From: Desulfuromonas sp. TF
GTDB taxonomy: Bacteria > Desulfobacterota > Desulfuromonadia > Desulfuromonadales > ATBO01
DNA: 64,000 nucleotides
Direction: 5' to 3'
NCBI RefSeq assembly: GCF_000472285.1
Contig: NZ_KI421428.1
Location: 153,094 to 217,093 of the forward strand
The notes below the pieces were generated by a model. It saw only the letters and a program-made list of their open reading frames with translations. It made no database searches and was not told the DNA's origin. How positions within the stretch are numbered: the stretch's first letter is position 1; each line of letters begins with the position of its first letter. Shown here piece after piece: positions 33,537 to 41,433 of this stretch. The translations under genes and the position numbers were made by a program.

Positions 33537-33566
33537 AAAAGGCCGGGATTGATCACCCGGCCCTTT
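33537..33566 (-). terminator. rho-independent terminator of the 67-aa protein gene
   Basis: Stem GGCCGGG / CCCGGCC with an 8-nt loop. On the minus strand it is followed by TTTTCT. It lies between the 67-aa gene (upstream on this strand) and the DUF302 gene. Confidence 0.8.
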
Positions 33567-33597
33567 CTTTTGGTTCCTGAGTCATTAATGGTCGCGG

Positions 33598-33807
33598 CTA
33601 GCTCAGCCGGCTCTTGAGAAGTTGCTTTCCTTTCTCCACCAGTCGCTGGTTCTGCTCCCGAACTTCGTTGAAGAACTGTACCGCATCCCGGTCGCCTTCC
33701 CTTTCGGCGTCCTTGCAGTACTGGTCGCAGGTCTCGTATCCCTGGGAGGCATGATAGATTACGCTGATCAGGTCATAGTCCTTGTTCTGTAACGGCTCTT
33801 TTCGCAT
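33598..33807 (-). CDS. small helical protein of unknown function
   Basis: 69 aa from the ATG at 33807 (GGAG 8 nt upstream). The longer open frame to 33873 has no ribosome binding site. The protein (MRKEPLQNKDYDLISVIYHA...) is helical and highly charged with two cysteines (CDQYCKD) and resembles small general-stress or ferritin-like helical hairpins, without a match I can name. A good terminator follows the stop. Together with the 58-aa gene upstream it may be one transcript of small stress proteins. Confidence 0.7.
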   Translation of the reverse strand: MRKEPLQNKDYDLISVIYHASQGYETCDQYCKDAEREGDRDAVQFFNEVREQNQRLVEKGKQLLKSRLS

Positions 33808-33950
33808 AACGAAAACTCCTTTCTCCTGGTTTTTCCCCTCCGCCGGCCGCTCTCTTTCCCCACCGGCCGACACACGTTCCTTTGAAATATATCGGTAAAT
33901 CGCGCGTCTGCAAGAAGCCGGAGGGGGCTGGTAGACTGCCTCGGCAGTTC

Positions 33951-34127
33951 TCAGAGGAAATTAGAGCCTGCTCTGTCATCCAGGGTTTCCGATCCCGAAG
34001 ATTTGTCGGATTGATGAAGCGCCTCGTCCCATTCCCGGGCCTGCCGCTTCTCCTCCGCTGTCTCCTCATGCTTTTCGCGATGGACGAAACTTTCCCTGAA
34101 GTGCTGCCAGGTTTCCTTCCATCCCAT
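33951..34127 (-). CDS. 58-aa charged protein of unknown function
   Basis: An uninterrupted frame of 59 codons with GGAGGTGGGACC before the ATG at 34127, an excellent ribosome binding site, and a perfect -10 box just upstream. The product (MGWKETWQHFRESFVHREKH...) is very polar, rich in Glu, Lys, Arg and His, with an amphipathic first half and a Ser/Asp-rich tail; no membrane segment and no cysteine. Codon use matches the surroundings. Family unknown. The 69-aa gene lies 143 nt downstream on the same strand. Confidence 0.65.
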   Translation of the reverse strand: MGWKETWQHFRESFVHREKHEETAEEKRQAREWDEALHQSDKSSGSETLDDRAGSNFL

Positions 34128-34160
34128 GGTCCCACCTCCCTTCCTCGTGGATCTACCCTT

Positions 34161-34166
34161 ATTATA
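34161..34166 (-). promoter_or_regulatory. -10 box upstream of the 58-aa gene
   Basis: On the minus strand a perfect TATAAT is followed by AAGGGTAGATCC and the ribosome binding site of the 58-aa gene. The -35 region expected near 34184-34189 (CCCTCT) is poor, so activator dependence is possible. Confidence 0.4.
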
Positions 34167-34180
34167 CTCCCGAGCCGGAG

Positions 34181-34327
34181 GTGAGAGGGGATAGCAGAAG
34201 GTTAAACTGGCCCAGGTACGGCGATAAGGCCGAGGGATTATGGACCGACCAGAGCGGCTGCGCCGATTTCCTCGCCGATGGCGGTACGGTCGCGATCTGG
34301 ATCGAGGACGGTGTCGGCCTGCAGTAA
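34181..34327 (+). pseudogene. possible gene remnant
   Basis: A 48-codon frame (GTG to TAA) whose second half reads like a real protein tail (YGDKAEGLWTDQSGCADFLADG, then TVAIWIEDGVGLQ). There is no clear ribosome binding site, and the first 12 codons look random. It directly precedes a repetitive palindromic region. Could be the 3' fragment of a displaced gene or a chance frame. Confidence 0.22.
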
Positions 34328-34353
34328 ACCTAGAAAGGGGACAAAAAGAAAAA

Positions 34354-34422
34354 GGGGACAGCTAGGGGGCTAGGGACAGGCTGTTTCTCGGAAAAAAGGT
34401 AGCCTGCCCTTATCCTGTCCCC
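34354..34422. repeat. palindromic GGGGACAG...CTGTCCCC element
   Basis: Outer arms GGGGACAG (34354-34361) and CTGTCCCC (34415-34422), inner arms CAGGCT (34377-34382) and AGCCTG (34401-34406), with an A-rich loop and GGGGACA-type direct repeats just before (34337-34360). The layout recalls the palindromes left by IS200/RAYT-type transposases in related genomes. No transposase is present here. Confidence 0.5.
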
Positions 34423-34438
34423 GGAACACCCAAGAGCA

Positions 34439-34466
34439 TTGTCAAAGGGAAATTCTGCAGTAGTAT
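34439..34466 (+). promoter_or_regulatory. sigma-70 promoter for the 78-aa lipoprotein gene
   Basis: TTGTCA (34439-34444), 16-nt spacer, TAGTAT (34461-34466). The transcript would start about 18 nt before the GTG start codon, just leaving room for its ribosome binding site. Confidence 0.5.
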
Positions 34467-34490
34467 TTTTTGCAGAAAGGGGGTGATCGC

Positions 34491-34727
34491 GTGAAACGCT
34501 TGACCCTTGTCGCTGTAATTGCAGCTTTGCTGGCGGGGTGCGCCAGCCCGGAACGGAGTGCCATGTGGGCGCCGTATGAGGAATATGGTCCGCTTTGTCG
34601 TGAATACGCCAGGCAAGTCCGGGCGCAGGCAGACGAGGAGAGTTATTACCGGGAGTGTATCCATTATTACGTCCCGCCGCCGGAGTCGCCTTTTCCTCTG
34701 AAGGGTTCCTTGGCCGACTTACGGTGA
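34491..34727 (+). CDS. small lipoprotein
   Basis: 78 aa with GTG start (AAAGGGGGTGATC upstream). Signal peptide and lipobox are clear: LVAVIAALLAGC with Cys18 lipidated. The mature part (60 residues) is rich in Tyr, Glu and Pro (YRECIHYYVPPPESP) and has no known domain. A promoter stands just upstream. Likely anchored in the outer membrane, since Ala-Ser rather than Asp follows the cysteine. Confidence 0.75.
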   Translation: MKRLTLVAVIAALLAGCASPERSAMWAPYEEYGPLCREYARQVRAQADEESYYRECIHYYVPPPESPFPLKGSLADLR

Positions 34728-34830
34728 ATGCCGGTGCCAATGGAAGTGGAGTGATGTGGGCCCTGGAAAGGGCTTTTTTTCTTTCCGGGCAGCAGAGGAG
34801 GACACAGTCCATGGGCTCCTGGTTGCCTCC

Positions 34831-35229
34831 TCAATCTTCCACGTAGGTCTCGCCAGCAAATTCAATGAGACAAAAGCCGTGTCCGAAAGGATCGGAGAAC
34901 GTGATGCACTTCGAGCCATCCCATTCGACGCATTCGCTCTCCCGAATGCCGCCCGCGGCCGCAACCCGTTCTGCGGCTTTTTCGATGTCGTCCACGACGA
35001 AGTCGATGTGCACCGGTGTCCAGTGGCCGGCATACCGACGCGGCGCCGCAAGTCTGCGTCCGGGGTTGGACCCTTCGGCATTTTTAAGAAGATAAATGAC
35101 GGAAGATCCTCCCGTGAGCTCCGCAACATCGTCGTCCATCGTGCGGCTGAGAGACAGTCCGAGAGCCGAGCGATAGAATTCGATGGCCGGCGCGAGTTCC
35201 GGTACGTCGATGTTCACCAGGATTTTCAT
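34831..35229 (-). CDS. VOC (glyoxalase/bleomycin resistance) superfamily protein
   Basis: 132 aa, two beta-alpha-beta-beta-beta modules. MKILVNIDVPELAPAIEFYRSALGL opens the first and PVHIDFVVDDIEKAAERVAAAGG the second, with His and Glu (LIEFAGETYVED) positions of a metal site. It may act as a lyase or dioxygenase-like enzyme on small substrates; nothing is specific. It starts 4 nt after the amidotransferase gene and is probably the last gene of the spm-ldcA group. Confidence 0.85.
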   Translation of the reverse strand: MKILVNIDVPELAPAIEFYRSALGLSLSRTMDDDVAELTGGSSVIYLLKNAEGSNPGRRLAAPRRYAGHWTPVHIDFVVDDIEKAAERVAAAGGIRESECVEWDGSKCITFSDPFGHGFCLIEFAGETYVED

Positions 35230-35233
35230 GGAG

Positions 35234-35977
35234 TCACTCCGCGGCCCGACAGCTTAGGAAATCCGGGGAAACTCCTCTCGGATCGATCGCCAAAAATTCC
35301 TCCTGCGTCATCATGTCCCACCGCATGGATTCATCCAGGGGCTCGGAGGAAACGAACCAGGAGTTTTTCGAGAACGCTTTGTACAGAGAGTAGTAGTCCG
35401 GCTCCTTGGCGTAATCGCGATAGGCGAACAGTTTCAGGCCATCGCTGAACAGGCAGTTGAGGGCCGAATAGGTGTGTTTCCGCTTGATGGTCGCGACCGA
35501 ATCGAGAAAAGCCCGGCCCAGATCACGACAGTGGCCGCTCATGACGTGATAAAAGAAGACCTCCGTGTCGCGGGCATCGGCTCCGAGCCCCGGGATGGTG
35601 ATGGCGGGGAGAAGGTTCTGGTAGTCGTAAACGACGCCGTTGTGAAAAAAGACGGTGTTGTCGCGGTGGAAAGGATGGGCGTGACGGGCGCTGGAGGTGT
35701 TCGTCCAGGCCGATTTGCGTAGATGAAGAATCATCATCGGCGAGGTTTCCACTGCGTTTAATGGACCGAAAACCTTGTCGGTTTCTTCGAGAAGATTGAC
35801 TCCGCTCTTGTGAACGACCAGTTCCCCGTCCCGGTAGAAGGCCAGCCCCCAGCCATCCTCGTGCCCGGGAGGGTCGCCGGCCATGACCGCGCCGCAACGG
35901 GCCAGGGCGCAGAAGCGTTCGACGATTTTCCGATGCCTGGAAGTGTCAAAATTGGTGATACCCAGAACCCTGCACAT
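35234..35977 (-). CDS. class II glutamine amidotransferase domain protein
   Basis: 247 aa. Cys2 (MCRVLGIT) becomes the N-terminal nucleophile after Met removal. EDGWGLAFYRDG, LHLRKSA, HPFHRDNTVFFHNGVV and the DTEVFF segment are those of the YafJ/EgtC-type class II amidotransferases, which remove the amide of glutamine or of gamma-glutamyl compounds. No synthase domain is attached. The ATG follows the spmB stop directly (TAGATG), so translation is coupled. A role in cell-wall or gamma-glutamyl amide metabolism would fit the neighbours but is inference. Confidence 0.87.
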   Translation of the reverse strand: MCRVLGITNFDTSRHRKIVERFCALARCGAVMAGDPPGHEDGWGLAFYRDGELVVHKSGVNLLEETDKVFGPLNAVETSPMMILHLRKSAWTNTSSARHAHPFHRDNTVFFHNGVVYDYQNLLPAITIPGLGADARDTEVFFYHVMSGHCRDLGRAFLDSVATIKRKHTYSALNCLFSDGLKLFAYRDYAKEPDYYSLYKAFSKNSWFVSSEPLDESMRWDMMTQEEFLAIDPRGVSPDFLSCRAAE

Positions 35978-36508
35978 CTAAAAAAAATACCTCGCAACGC
36001 AAACGGCCACAACGATGCCGATCAAATCCGCCACCAGACAGACCGGCACCAGATAACGGGTCTTCCTGATATTGACGGCGCCCAGGTAGACGGCCAGCAC
36101 ATAGAAGGTGGTTTCGGCGCTGCCCATGATCACGGCCGACATCCTGGTGGCCATGGAGTCAGTGCCGGAGGTTTGGACGATGTCCGTAAAGAGCGCGGTC
36201 GAGGCGCTTCCGGAGAGCGGCTTGAAGATCGACATGGAAACCGCCTCGATCGGGAGATCCAGAAAAGCAAAGACGCCGTAAAAGGCATCTCTGACATAGT
36301 CGAACGCACCCGAGGCCTGGAACCCCTTGATGGCCATGAAGATGGTCAAAAGATAGGGGAAGATCTTCAGGATGATGGCCGGCCCCTCCTTGGCTCCCGC
36401 AACAAAGGAGTCATAGACCCTGACCTTCTTGAACGTTCCGTACCAGACCGTGAACAGGATGAACAGCGGGATGATGAGCAGCGAGATGGCTTCGACGGCA
36501 CGGATCAT
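35978..36508 (-). CDS. spmB: spore maturation protein B homologue (nucleoside-recognition-like membrane protein)
   Basis: 176 aa, about five membrane helices. The sequence FKKVRVYDSFVAGAKEGPAIILKIFPYLLTIFMAIKGFQASG is the strongly conserved part of SpmB. In Firmicutes SpmA and SpmB affect spore-core dehydration; in non-sporulating Gram-negatives their role is unknown. Overlaps spmA by 4 nt (ATGA). Its association with peptidoglycan enzymes here suggests an envelope function. Confidence 0.9.
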   Translation of the reverse strand: MIRAVEAISLLIIPLFILFTVWYGTFKKVRVYDSFVAGAKEGPAIILKIFPYLLTIFMAIKGFQASGAFDYVRDAFYGVFAFLDLPIEAVSMSIFKPLSGSASTALFTDIVQTSGTDSMATRMSAVIMGSAETTFYVLAVYLGAVNIRKTRYLVPVCLVADLIGIVVAVCVARYFF

Positions 36509-37080
36509 CCGAAGAACCTCCTGAACGCCGCCAGCACCAGCAGCGCCGTCATGGCGGAAACCGCTGTGGCGATCAGCACGGGGAGGACGATCGCGGCCGG
36601 ATTGCTGTCTCCGAAGGTGGCCAGGATCCCGATCACGGAAAAGGGGATCAGCTGGATGCTGGCGGTGTTGAGGACGATGAAAACCATCATCTCCGGCGTG
36701 ATGGTCTCCTTGTCCTCATTGAGCGCATCGAGCTCCTGCATGGCCTTGATCCCGAGCGGAGTGGCGGCGTTGCCGAGCCCGAACAGGTTGGCCAGGACAT
36801 TCAGGGTGATGGCCGTGATGGATGGATGATCGCCGGGGATGTTTTTGAACAGCCGGGAGATGATCGGCTTGAAGAGATGGGCGATGCGGTAGATCAGGCC
36901 GGAGTCTTCCAGGATGCGGGTGATCCCCATCCAGATCGAGACGATGCCGAGGAGAAAGAGGGAGACCTCCACCGCCGATTTGGCGCCGTCGAAAATGGAC
37001 TTAGTGAACGCCTCCAGGTTGCCGGTAAAAATGGCGAAGACGACACTGACGGAGATCATGACCAGCCACAGGACGTTCAT
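36505..37080 (-). CDS. spmA: spore maturation protein A homologue
   Basis: 191 aa from the ATG at 37080, inside the ldcA stop (ATGA). The longer frame upstream is only the antisense-like extension in ldcA. The protein is hydrophobic with about five helices. Conserved SpmA blocks: SVEVSLFLLGIVSIWMGITRILEDSG-like and NVLANLFGLGNAATPLGIKAM. It forms a pair with SpmB and resembles half of a nucleoside transporter-gate protein. Function unknown outside spore formers. Confidence 0.9.
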   Translation of the reverse strand: MNVLWLVMISVSVVFAIFTGNLEAFTKSIFDGAKSAVEVSLFLLGIVSIWMGITRILEDSGLIYRIAHLFKPIISRLFKNIPGDHPSITAITLNVLANLFGLGNAATPLGIKAMQELDALNEDKETITPEMMVFIVLNTASIQLIPFSVIGILATFGDSNPAAIVLPVLIATAVSAMTALLVLAAFRRFFG

Positions 37081-37940
37081 CGGCCCCCCCCGGGGAAGGA
37101 CATTCTTGTGATCGAGAGCTGCTTCCTGTCCGTATTCAGCTCGACCTCGGCTCCGATCGGCAGGGTGATCTTGTCGGCGACGTGGCCGATGTTGGGGCAG
37201 TGGACGACCGGGAAGTCCAGTTCCATCTGCGAGGCGAGGATGTCGTAGACCTTCCGGCTTCTGATCCCCCGAAAATCTCCCAGAATGAGCCCCTTGATCC
37301 CCTTGAATTTCCCGGCGAGGATCCACTGGGTCAGGTAGCGGTCCACCTGGTGCAGCTTCTCATCGACATCTTCGAGAAAAAGGATCGAACCGTCCGTGTC
37401 GATTTCCCAGTCCGTATCGATCAGGGCGGTCAGGGTGATGAGATTGCCCCCCTTCAGGGTCCCGGCGGCGGCCCCGGGACGGTAGACCTTGATCCGGGCT
37501 CCCTTGAGCAGGTTCTTCTCCGGATAACCGCCCAAGGCGTTCGCCAGCGACTTGAGCGTGAAGGCCGTCGGCGTGCCCAGGTTGATCACCATGGGGGCAT
37601 GCAGGGTCGCCAGCCCCGTGCGCTCGAAGATCGGATTGAGCAGTGCGCAGAGGTCGCTGAAGCCGGCGATGATCTTGGGATGTTTCCCGATGTGCTCGAA
37701 GTCGAGGAAGGGGAGCGCTTTCATCGCGCTGTATCCCCCGCGCAGGGCCAGGATCATATCGACTCCGGGATTTTCAAACGCCCCGTGGAGCTGCTGCGCC
37801 TTCTCGCGCGGAGAAGGGAGCGCCGTCGGGAATTCCGGATTCAGGACGTTGAAACCCAGCTTCGAGAGCTGGCGGATCCCGCCGGTAAAATCACTCTTTT
37901 TTTCGATCAGATAACTTGGCGTTACGATGAAGACGTTCAA
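37077..37940 (-). CDS. ldcA: muramoyltetrapeptide LD-carboxypeptidase (S66)
   Basis: 287 aa with TTG start (GGAG 9 nt upstream). S66 signatures: LRGGYSAMKALPFLD, the catalytic Ser in IIAGFSDLCALLNPI, the Glu in LFLEDVDEKLHQVDR and the His in CPNIGHVADKITLPIGAEVEL. It removes the terminal D-Ala from recycled muropeptide tetrapeptides in the cytoplasm. It overlaps spmA by 4 nt, and a DUF1460 amidase-like gene lies 83 nt upstream on the same strand, giving a peptidoglycan-recycling theme. Confidence 0.9.
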   Translation of the reverse strand: MNVFIVTPSYLIEKKSDFTGGIRQLSKLGFNVLNPEFPTALPSPREKAQQLHGAFENPGVDMILALRGGYSAMKALPFLDFEHIGKHPKIIAGFSDLCALLNPIFERTGLATLHAPMVINLGTPTAFTLKSLANALGGYPEKNLLKGARIKVYRPGAAAGTLKGGNLITLTALIDTDWEIDTDGSILFLEDVDEKLHQVDRYLTQWILAGKFKGIKGLILGDFRGIRSRKVYDILASQMELDFPVVHCPNIGHVADKITLPIGAEVELNTDRKQLSITRMSFPGGGR

Positions 37941-38023
37941 GGGAATAATCTCCGAAATGTCTAGAATTCCACCCCGGTTGACCGCCGGGGGGGGGAGAAA
38001 CTGAAAGAACCGTCTTCCTCAGC

Positions 38024-38851
38024 CTAAAGAGGCCGGTAGACGACCAGCCCTTTCTTTCCTCCCAGATACGAAGCGAGTTCTTCGTCTGTCACTTTTTTCA
38101 GGCGGGAGGAGGCGTGACGGAGAAAGACCTTTCCCTGCCTTTTGACCACGATGCCGCAATGGGACACGTCCAGCCCCGGCAGAGGGGTGTAGATGCCGAC
38201 GTAGTCCCCGCTCCTCAACCGGGCAAGCACGGACTCGTCGACCGCTTCGGGAGGGATGAAAGCAACCTGCCGCTTCCTTACCGGATACCCGGGCAGGTAA
38301 AGCGTGCCCTCCTCCTTTCCGTTCAATTGTTTCTCCCCGCGGCGAACGTCCTCCTCTCCTACCAGGGCGGTCGCTTCGCGCAGATGGCCGGAACCCGCCT
38401 CTCCCCATTCGGAGAAGAAATGGTTCCTGATGAAAAAATCGACCCGTTCTTCGCGGTATCGGACGCGACGCAGAGCCTCTTTGAATCTCTCGAAATCGGA
38501 AGCCCTTCGGAGCGCTTCCACATAGTCGAGGAGGGTGAAGCAGTCGACCCCGTCCAGGCGGAGAACAAACACCTCGGCTGTCTCGGCGCTGCCGATCAGG
38601 GTGCCGGCCAGATAGGGTGTTTCCAGAAAGGCCGCGGAAATGAACTCGACCTTGTCGCCCGGCTTCGGGATGCGTCCGGCATCGGCCAGCAGGCGGTCGA
38701 TTTTTTCCCGGCTCCAGCCGCCCAGGTCGACGACTTCCTCCCCAAAAGCCGGGAGGGGAAGCAAAAACGTTGGGAGGACAAGGAGAAAGACCAACCCCAT
38801 GACCAGGCAGCGGGTGGCGCCAAACTTCATTTTTGCAAAGATCCAGGTCAA
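38024..38851 (-). CDS. DUF1460 (N-acetylmuramoyl-L-alanine amidase-like) secreted protein
   Basis: 275 aa from a TTG at 38851 (AGAGG 9 nt upstream); an ATG at 38830 is an alternative. A signal peptide runs to about residue 37 (cleavage near AFG-EE). The DUF1460 pattern is visible: LDGVDCFTLLDYVEAL with the catalytic Cys and LDVSHCGIVVK with the His, an NlpC/P60-like papain fold. Members cleave peptidoglycan stem peptides or amide links in the periplasm. It would supply the peptides handled by the LD-carboxypeptidase encoded downstream. Confidence 0.82.
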   Translation of the reverse strand: MTWIFAKMKFGATRCLVMGLVFLLVLPTFLLPLPAFGEEVVDLGGWSREKIDRLLADAGRIPKPGDKVEFISAAFLETPYLAGTLIGSAETAEVFVLRLDGVDCFTLLDYVEALRRASDFERFKEALRRVRYREERVDFFIRNHFFSEWGEAGSGHLREATALVGEEDVRRGEKQLNGKEEGTLYLPGYPVRKRQVAFIPPEAVDESVLARLRSGDYVGIYTPLPGLDVSHCGIVVKRQGKVFLRHASSRLKKVTDEELASYLGGKKGLVVYRPL

Positions 38852-39341
38852 AAAATGTTTCCTCTCTCGCGGCGGACTTCTGCCCGATGCCCCCCAAACC
38901 TGGAGGCCTTGGAGCGCGAAGCTCAGGCGGGGATATTCTCAGACAGGATAATATGTGAACCGCGGGCAGATTTCCAGTCGTTTTTCAGCAGGTTCCATCA
39001 CGCAAGGACGCATAAAAAAGGGGAAAGGCTACTTTGCTGACGCATAAAAGAGCATAAAAGCGGGAGTCGTCAGCACCGAACGAAGGGCTCTGCGGCAATG
39101 GCTGGCTGAGTTGCCTGGCCTCTGGATGGGTGCAATGGAAGCAAAGATATTCACCGGTACCTGGCTCCGGTCGCCCGCCTTACCTGAGGCAGTCGTCCGG
39201 GGACCTGGATCTGCCGGGGGAGCGGGGATATTACTCAACCGCCCTTCTCTGCACGGCGGGGGTGTTCGGTCTGGGGATCATTCCGGAGGGGCGATGAGGG
39301 TAGTCAGGGTGATTGCCTCGATTCTGCCGTAAAAGGAGTTT
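38852..39341. other. 490-bp region with no confident gene
   Basis: Between the DUF1460 gene and the 39342 membrane protein gene. A + strand frame is open from about 39044 to a TGA at 39295 and ends in a protein-like stretch (LDLPGERGYYSTALLCTAGV, then FGLGIIPEGR), but it has no start codon with a ribosome binding site. CATAAAA is repeated three times at 39010-39060. Probably decayed DNA; no promoter or RNA gene recognised. Confidence 0.4.
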
Positions 39342-39839
39342 TCACCTATGGGGGCGAGCTGCCGCTATCCCGCGCCAGGCTGCTAGCCAGTCATTGCGCC
39401 GAGTGTAAAAATACGCCGCCATGAGAAAGTCGTATGCGGCGCAAAAGAATCCGTAAGCCAGTGGCACGGATGTGGTCCGCCCAGAGCCCAATAGAGAGCC
39501 GGCATGGGCGTTGAACTCGTGGACCCCGTCCCAGAGGCCATGCAGCAGGTATCCGATGATGAGAGCAGAAGGGACTCGAATTCCCACCAGGCCGAAAACA
39601 GCAAACACTGCCACTGCGGTCGCCTCTAACTGCCACGCACCCTTATCTCCGAAGTGAGCCGTGAAGGCCAGGTAAAAGCCCGCGATGGGGATAATGAACA
39701 ATCCGAAAAATATCTGCTCTGCCTTCGCGCTGAAAATTGACTTCGATATGTACACCGTTCCAGCGGCCGACATGAACCCGATACAGAGGTAGAGAACCAC
39801 GATCACAATGAGTCCGATTGCGCTCGACGTGGGTTCCAT
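39342..39839 (-). CDS. six-helix membrane protein, DUF6010-like
   Basis: 165 aa from the ATG at 39839 (AGGAG 7 nt upstream); the longer frame to 39872 lacks a ribosome binding site. About five hydrophobic helices. Features recalled from DUF6010 proteins are LLHGLWDGVHEF and the C-terminal PLAYGFFCAAYDFLMAAYF. Function unknown. It is divergent from the selenium-binding protein gene. Confidence 0.7.
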   Translation of the reverse strand: MEPTSSAIGLIVIVVLYLCIGFMSAAGTVYISKSIFSAKAEQIFFGLFIIPIAGFYLAFTAHFGDKGAWQLEATAVAVFAVFGLVGIRVPSALIIGYLLHGLWDGVHEFNAHAGSLLGSGRTTSVPLAYGFFCAAYDFLMAAYFYTRRNDWLAAWRGIAAARPHR

Positions 39840-40032
39840 CTTTGTTCTCCTGATTGGCAAAGGGTCCACCATTCTCCTATCCCCTCCATTGTACCTTTCG
39901 CTCCTGCCTTCTGCAGAAAGGTGAAGGGGCGTATTGAAAAGCCGCGCCGTTGTGATTTAGTGGCTCTAAGAGGATTTTACGTTTTCTGCTTACGCCATTG
40001 CGGAAACACACCAGAGAAACGGAGGTATCATC

Positions 40033-41433
40033 ATGGCTCTTTGGAAACCCGATCCATCTTTTTACCCCTCGCCGAGAATGGCCATGCAGGGCCCACCCGA
40101 ACGGCATGCGTACGTCGTGGCTCTCAACGTGGGGCGCAACGAGCGCCCCGATGTCCTCAACGTTGTCGATCTGGATCCCCATTCCCCCACCTACAGCCAG
40201 ACCGTCAACACCCTGGAGATGCCCTATGCAGGAGACGAGTTCCATCACTTCGGCTGGAACGCCTGCAGTTCGGCCCTATGTCCCTACGCGCCGCATCCCC
40301 ATCTCGAGCGGCGCTACCTGATCGTGCCGGGGATGCGCAGCTCCCGGATCTACATCATCGACACCAAACCCGATCCCGTCCGCCCCAAGATCGTCAAGAT
40401 CATCGAGCCCGAGGAGATCTTTTCCAAAACGGGCTACAGCCGCCCTCATACCGTCCACTGCGGTCCGGACGCCATCTATATCAGCGCCTTGGGCTCGGGG
40501 CCTGACGGCAGTGGTCCAGGAGGGATTTTCATGCTGGACCACTTCAACTTCAACGTCATAGGCCCGTGGGAACTTCATCGCGGCGATCAGAGTCTGGCCT
40601 ACGACTTCTGGTGGCACCTGGCGGACGACATCATGATGACCAGTGAGTGGGGCAAGCCCGCTCAGTTCGAGAACGGCCTGGTACCGGAAGACCTGCTGGC
40701 CAACCGGTATGGTCACCGGGTGCACTTCTGGGACCTGCGCAAACGCAGGCTCGCGCAGACCCTCGATTTCGGCGCCGAGCACCAGATGGTCTTGGAGCTG
40801 CGCCCGGCCCATGAACCGAACAAGACCTACGGCTTTGTCTGCGTAGTGATCAGCACCGCCGACCTGTCCGCTTCGATCTGGACCTGGTACAAGGAAAACG
40901 GAAGTTGGGCAGCCAAAAAAACGATCACCATTCCGGCGGTTCCGGCCGAGGAAAAGGACCTGCCCCCGGCCCTCAAGCCCTTCAAGGCGATCCCTCCGCT
41001 GGTGACCGACATCGATCTGTCTCTGGATGACAAGTTTCTCTACGTCTCCTGCTGGGGAACCGGGGAGCTGCACCAGTACGATGTATCCGACCCCTTTGCT
41101 CCGAAACTGGCCGGAAAGGTCGCCATCGGCGGGATCGTCGCCAGGAAAGGACATCCCAAATGGCAGGGAGAGCTGGCGGGCGGTCCTCAGATGGTGGAAC
41201 TGAGCCGCGACGGGCGGCGGATCTATTTCACCAGTTCCCTCTACAGCACCTGGGACGATCAATTTTACCCGGACCGGAAGCTGGAGGGATGGATGGTCAA
41301 GGTCAACGCCAAACCGGCGGGCGGGATCGAAATGGACCCGGATTTCTTCGTTCACTTCGGTGAAACCCGATCCCACCAGATTCGTCTCGAGGGCGGCGAT
41401 GCTTCCACAGACACTTTCTGCTATCCCTCTTGA
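40033..41433 (+). CDS. selenium-binding protein (SBP56 / methanethiol oxidase family)
   Basis: 466 aa, full length for the family. Family blocks: GDEFHHFGWNACSSALC, RPHTVHCGPDAIYISALG, TSEWGKP, HQMVLELRPAHEP, TDIDLSLDDKFLYVSCWGTGEL and GGPQMVELSRDGRRIYFTSSLYS. His pairs in these blocks bind copper in methanethiol oxidases, which oxidise CH3SH to formaldehyde, H2S and H2O2. No signal peptide is visible, although some bacterial members are exported. GGAGG 7 nt before the ATG. It overlaps a His-rich membrane protein gene by 35 nt, so the two are probably functionally linked. Confidence 0.93.
   Translation: MALWKPDPSFYPSPRMAMQGPPERHAYVVALNVGRNERPDVLNVVDLDPHSPTYSQTVNTLEMPYAGDEFHHFGWNACSSALCPYAPHPHLERRYLIVPGMRSSRIYIIDTKPDPVRPKIVKIIEPEEIFSKTGYSRPHTVHCGPDAIYISALGSGPDGSGPGGIFMLDHFNFNVIGPWELHRGDQSLAYDFWWHLADDIMMTSEWGKPAQFENGLVPEDLLANRYGHRVHFWDLRKRRLAQTLDFGAEHQMVLELRPAHEPNKTYGFVCVVISTADLSASIWTWYKENGSWAAKKTITIPAVPAEEKDLPPALKPFKAIPPLVTDIDLSLDDKFLYVSCWGTGELHQYDVSDPFAPKLAGKVAIGGIVARKGHPKWQGELAGGPQMVELSRDGRRIYFTSSLYSTWDDQFYPDRKLEGWMVKVNAKPAGGIEMDPDFFVHFGETRSHQIRLEGGDASTDTFCYPS

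Noticed and set aside
38852-39341. Frames of 69-82 codons near 39040-39330
   Set aside because: No start codon with ribosome binding site and no recognisable domain. Recorded as possible decayed DNA only.
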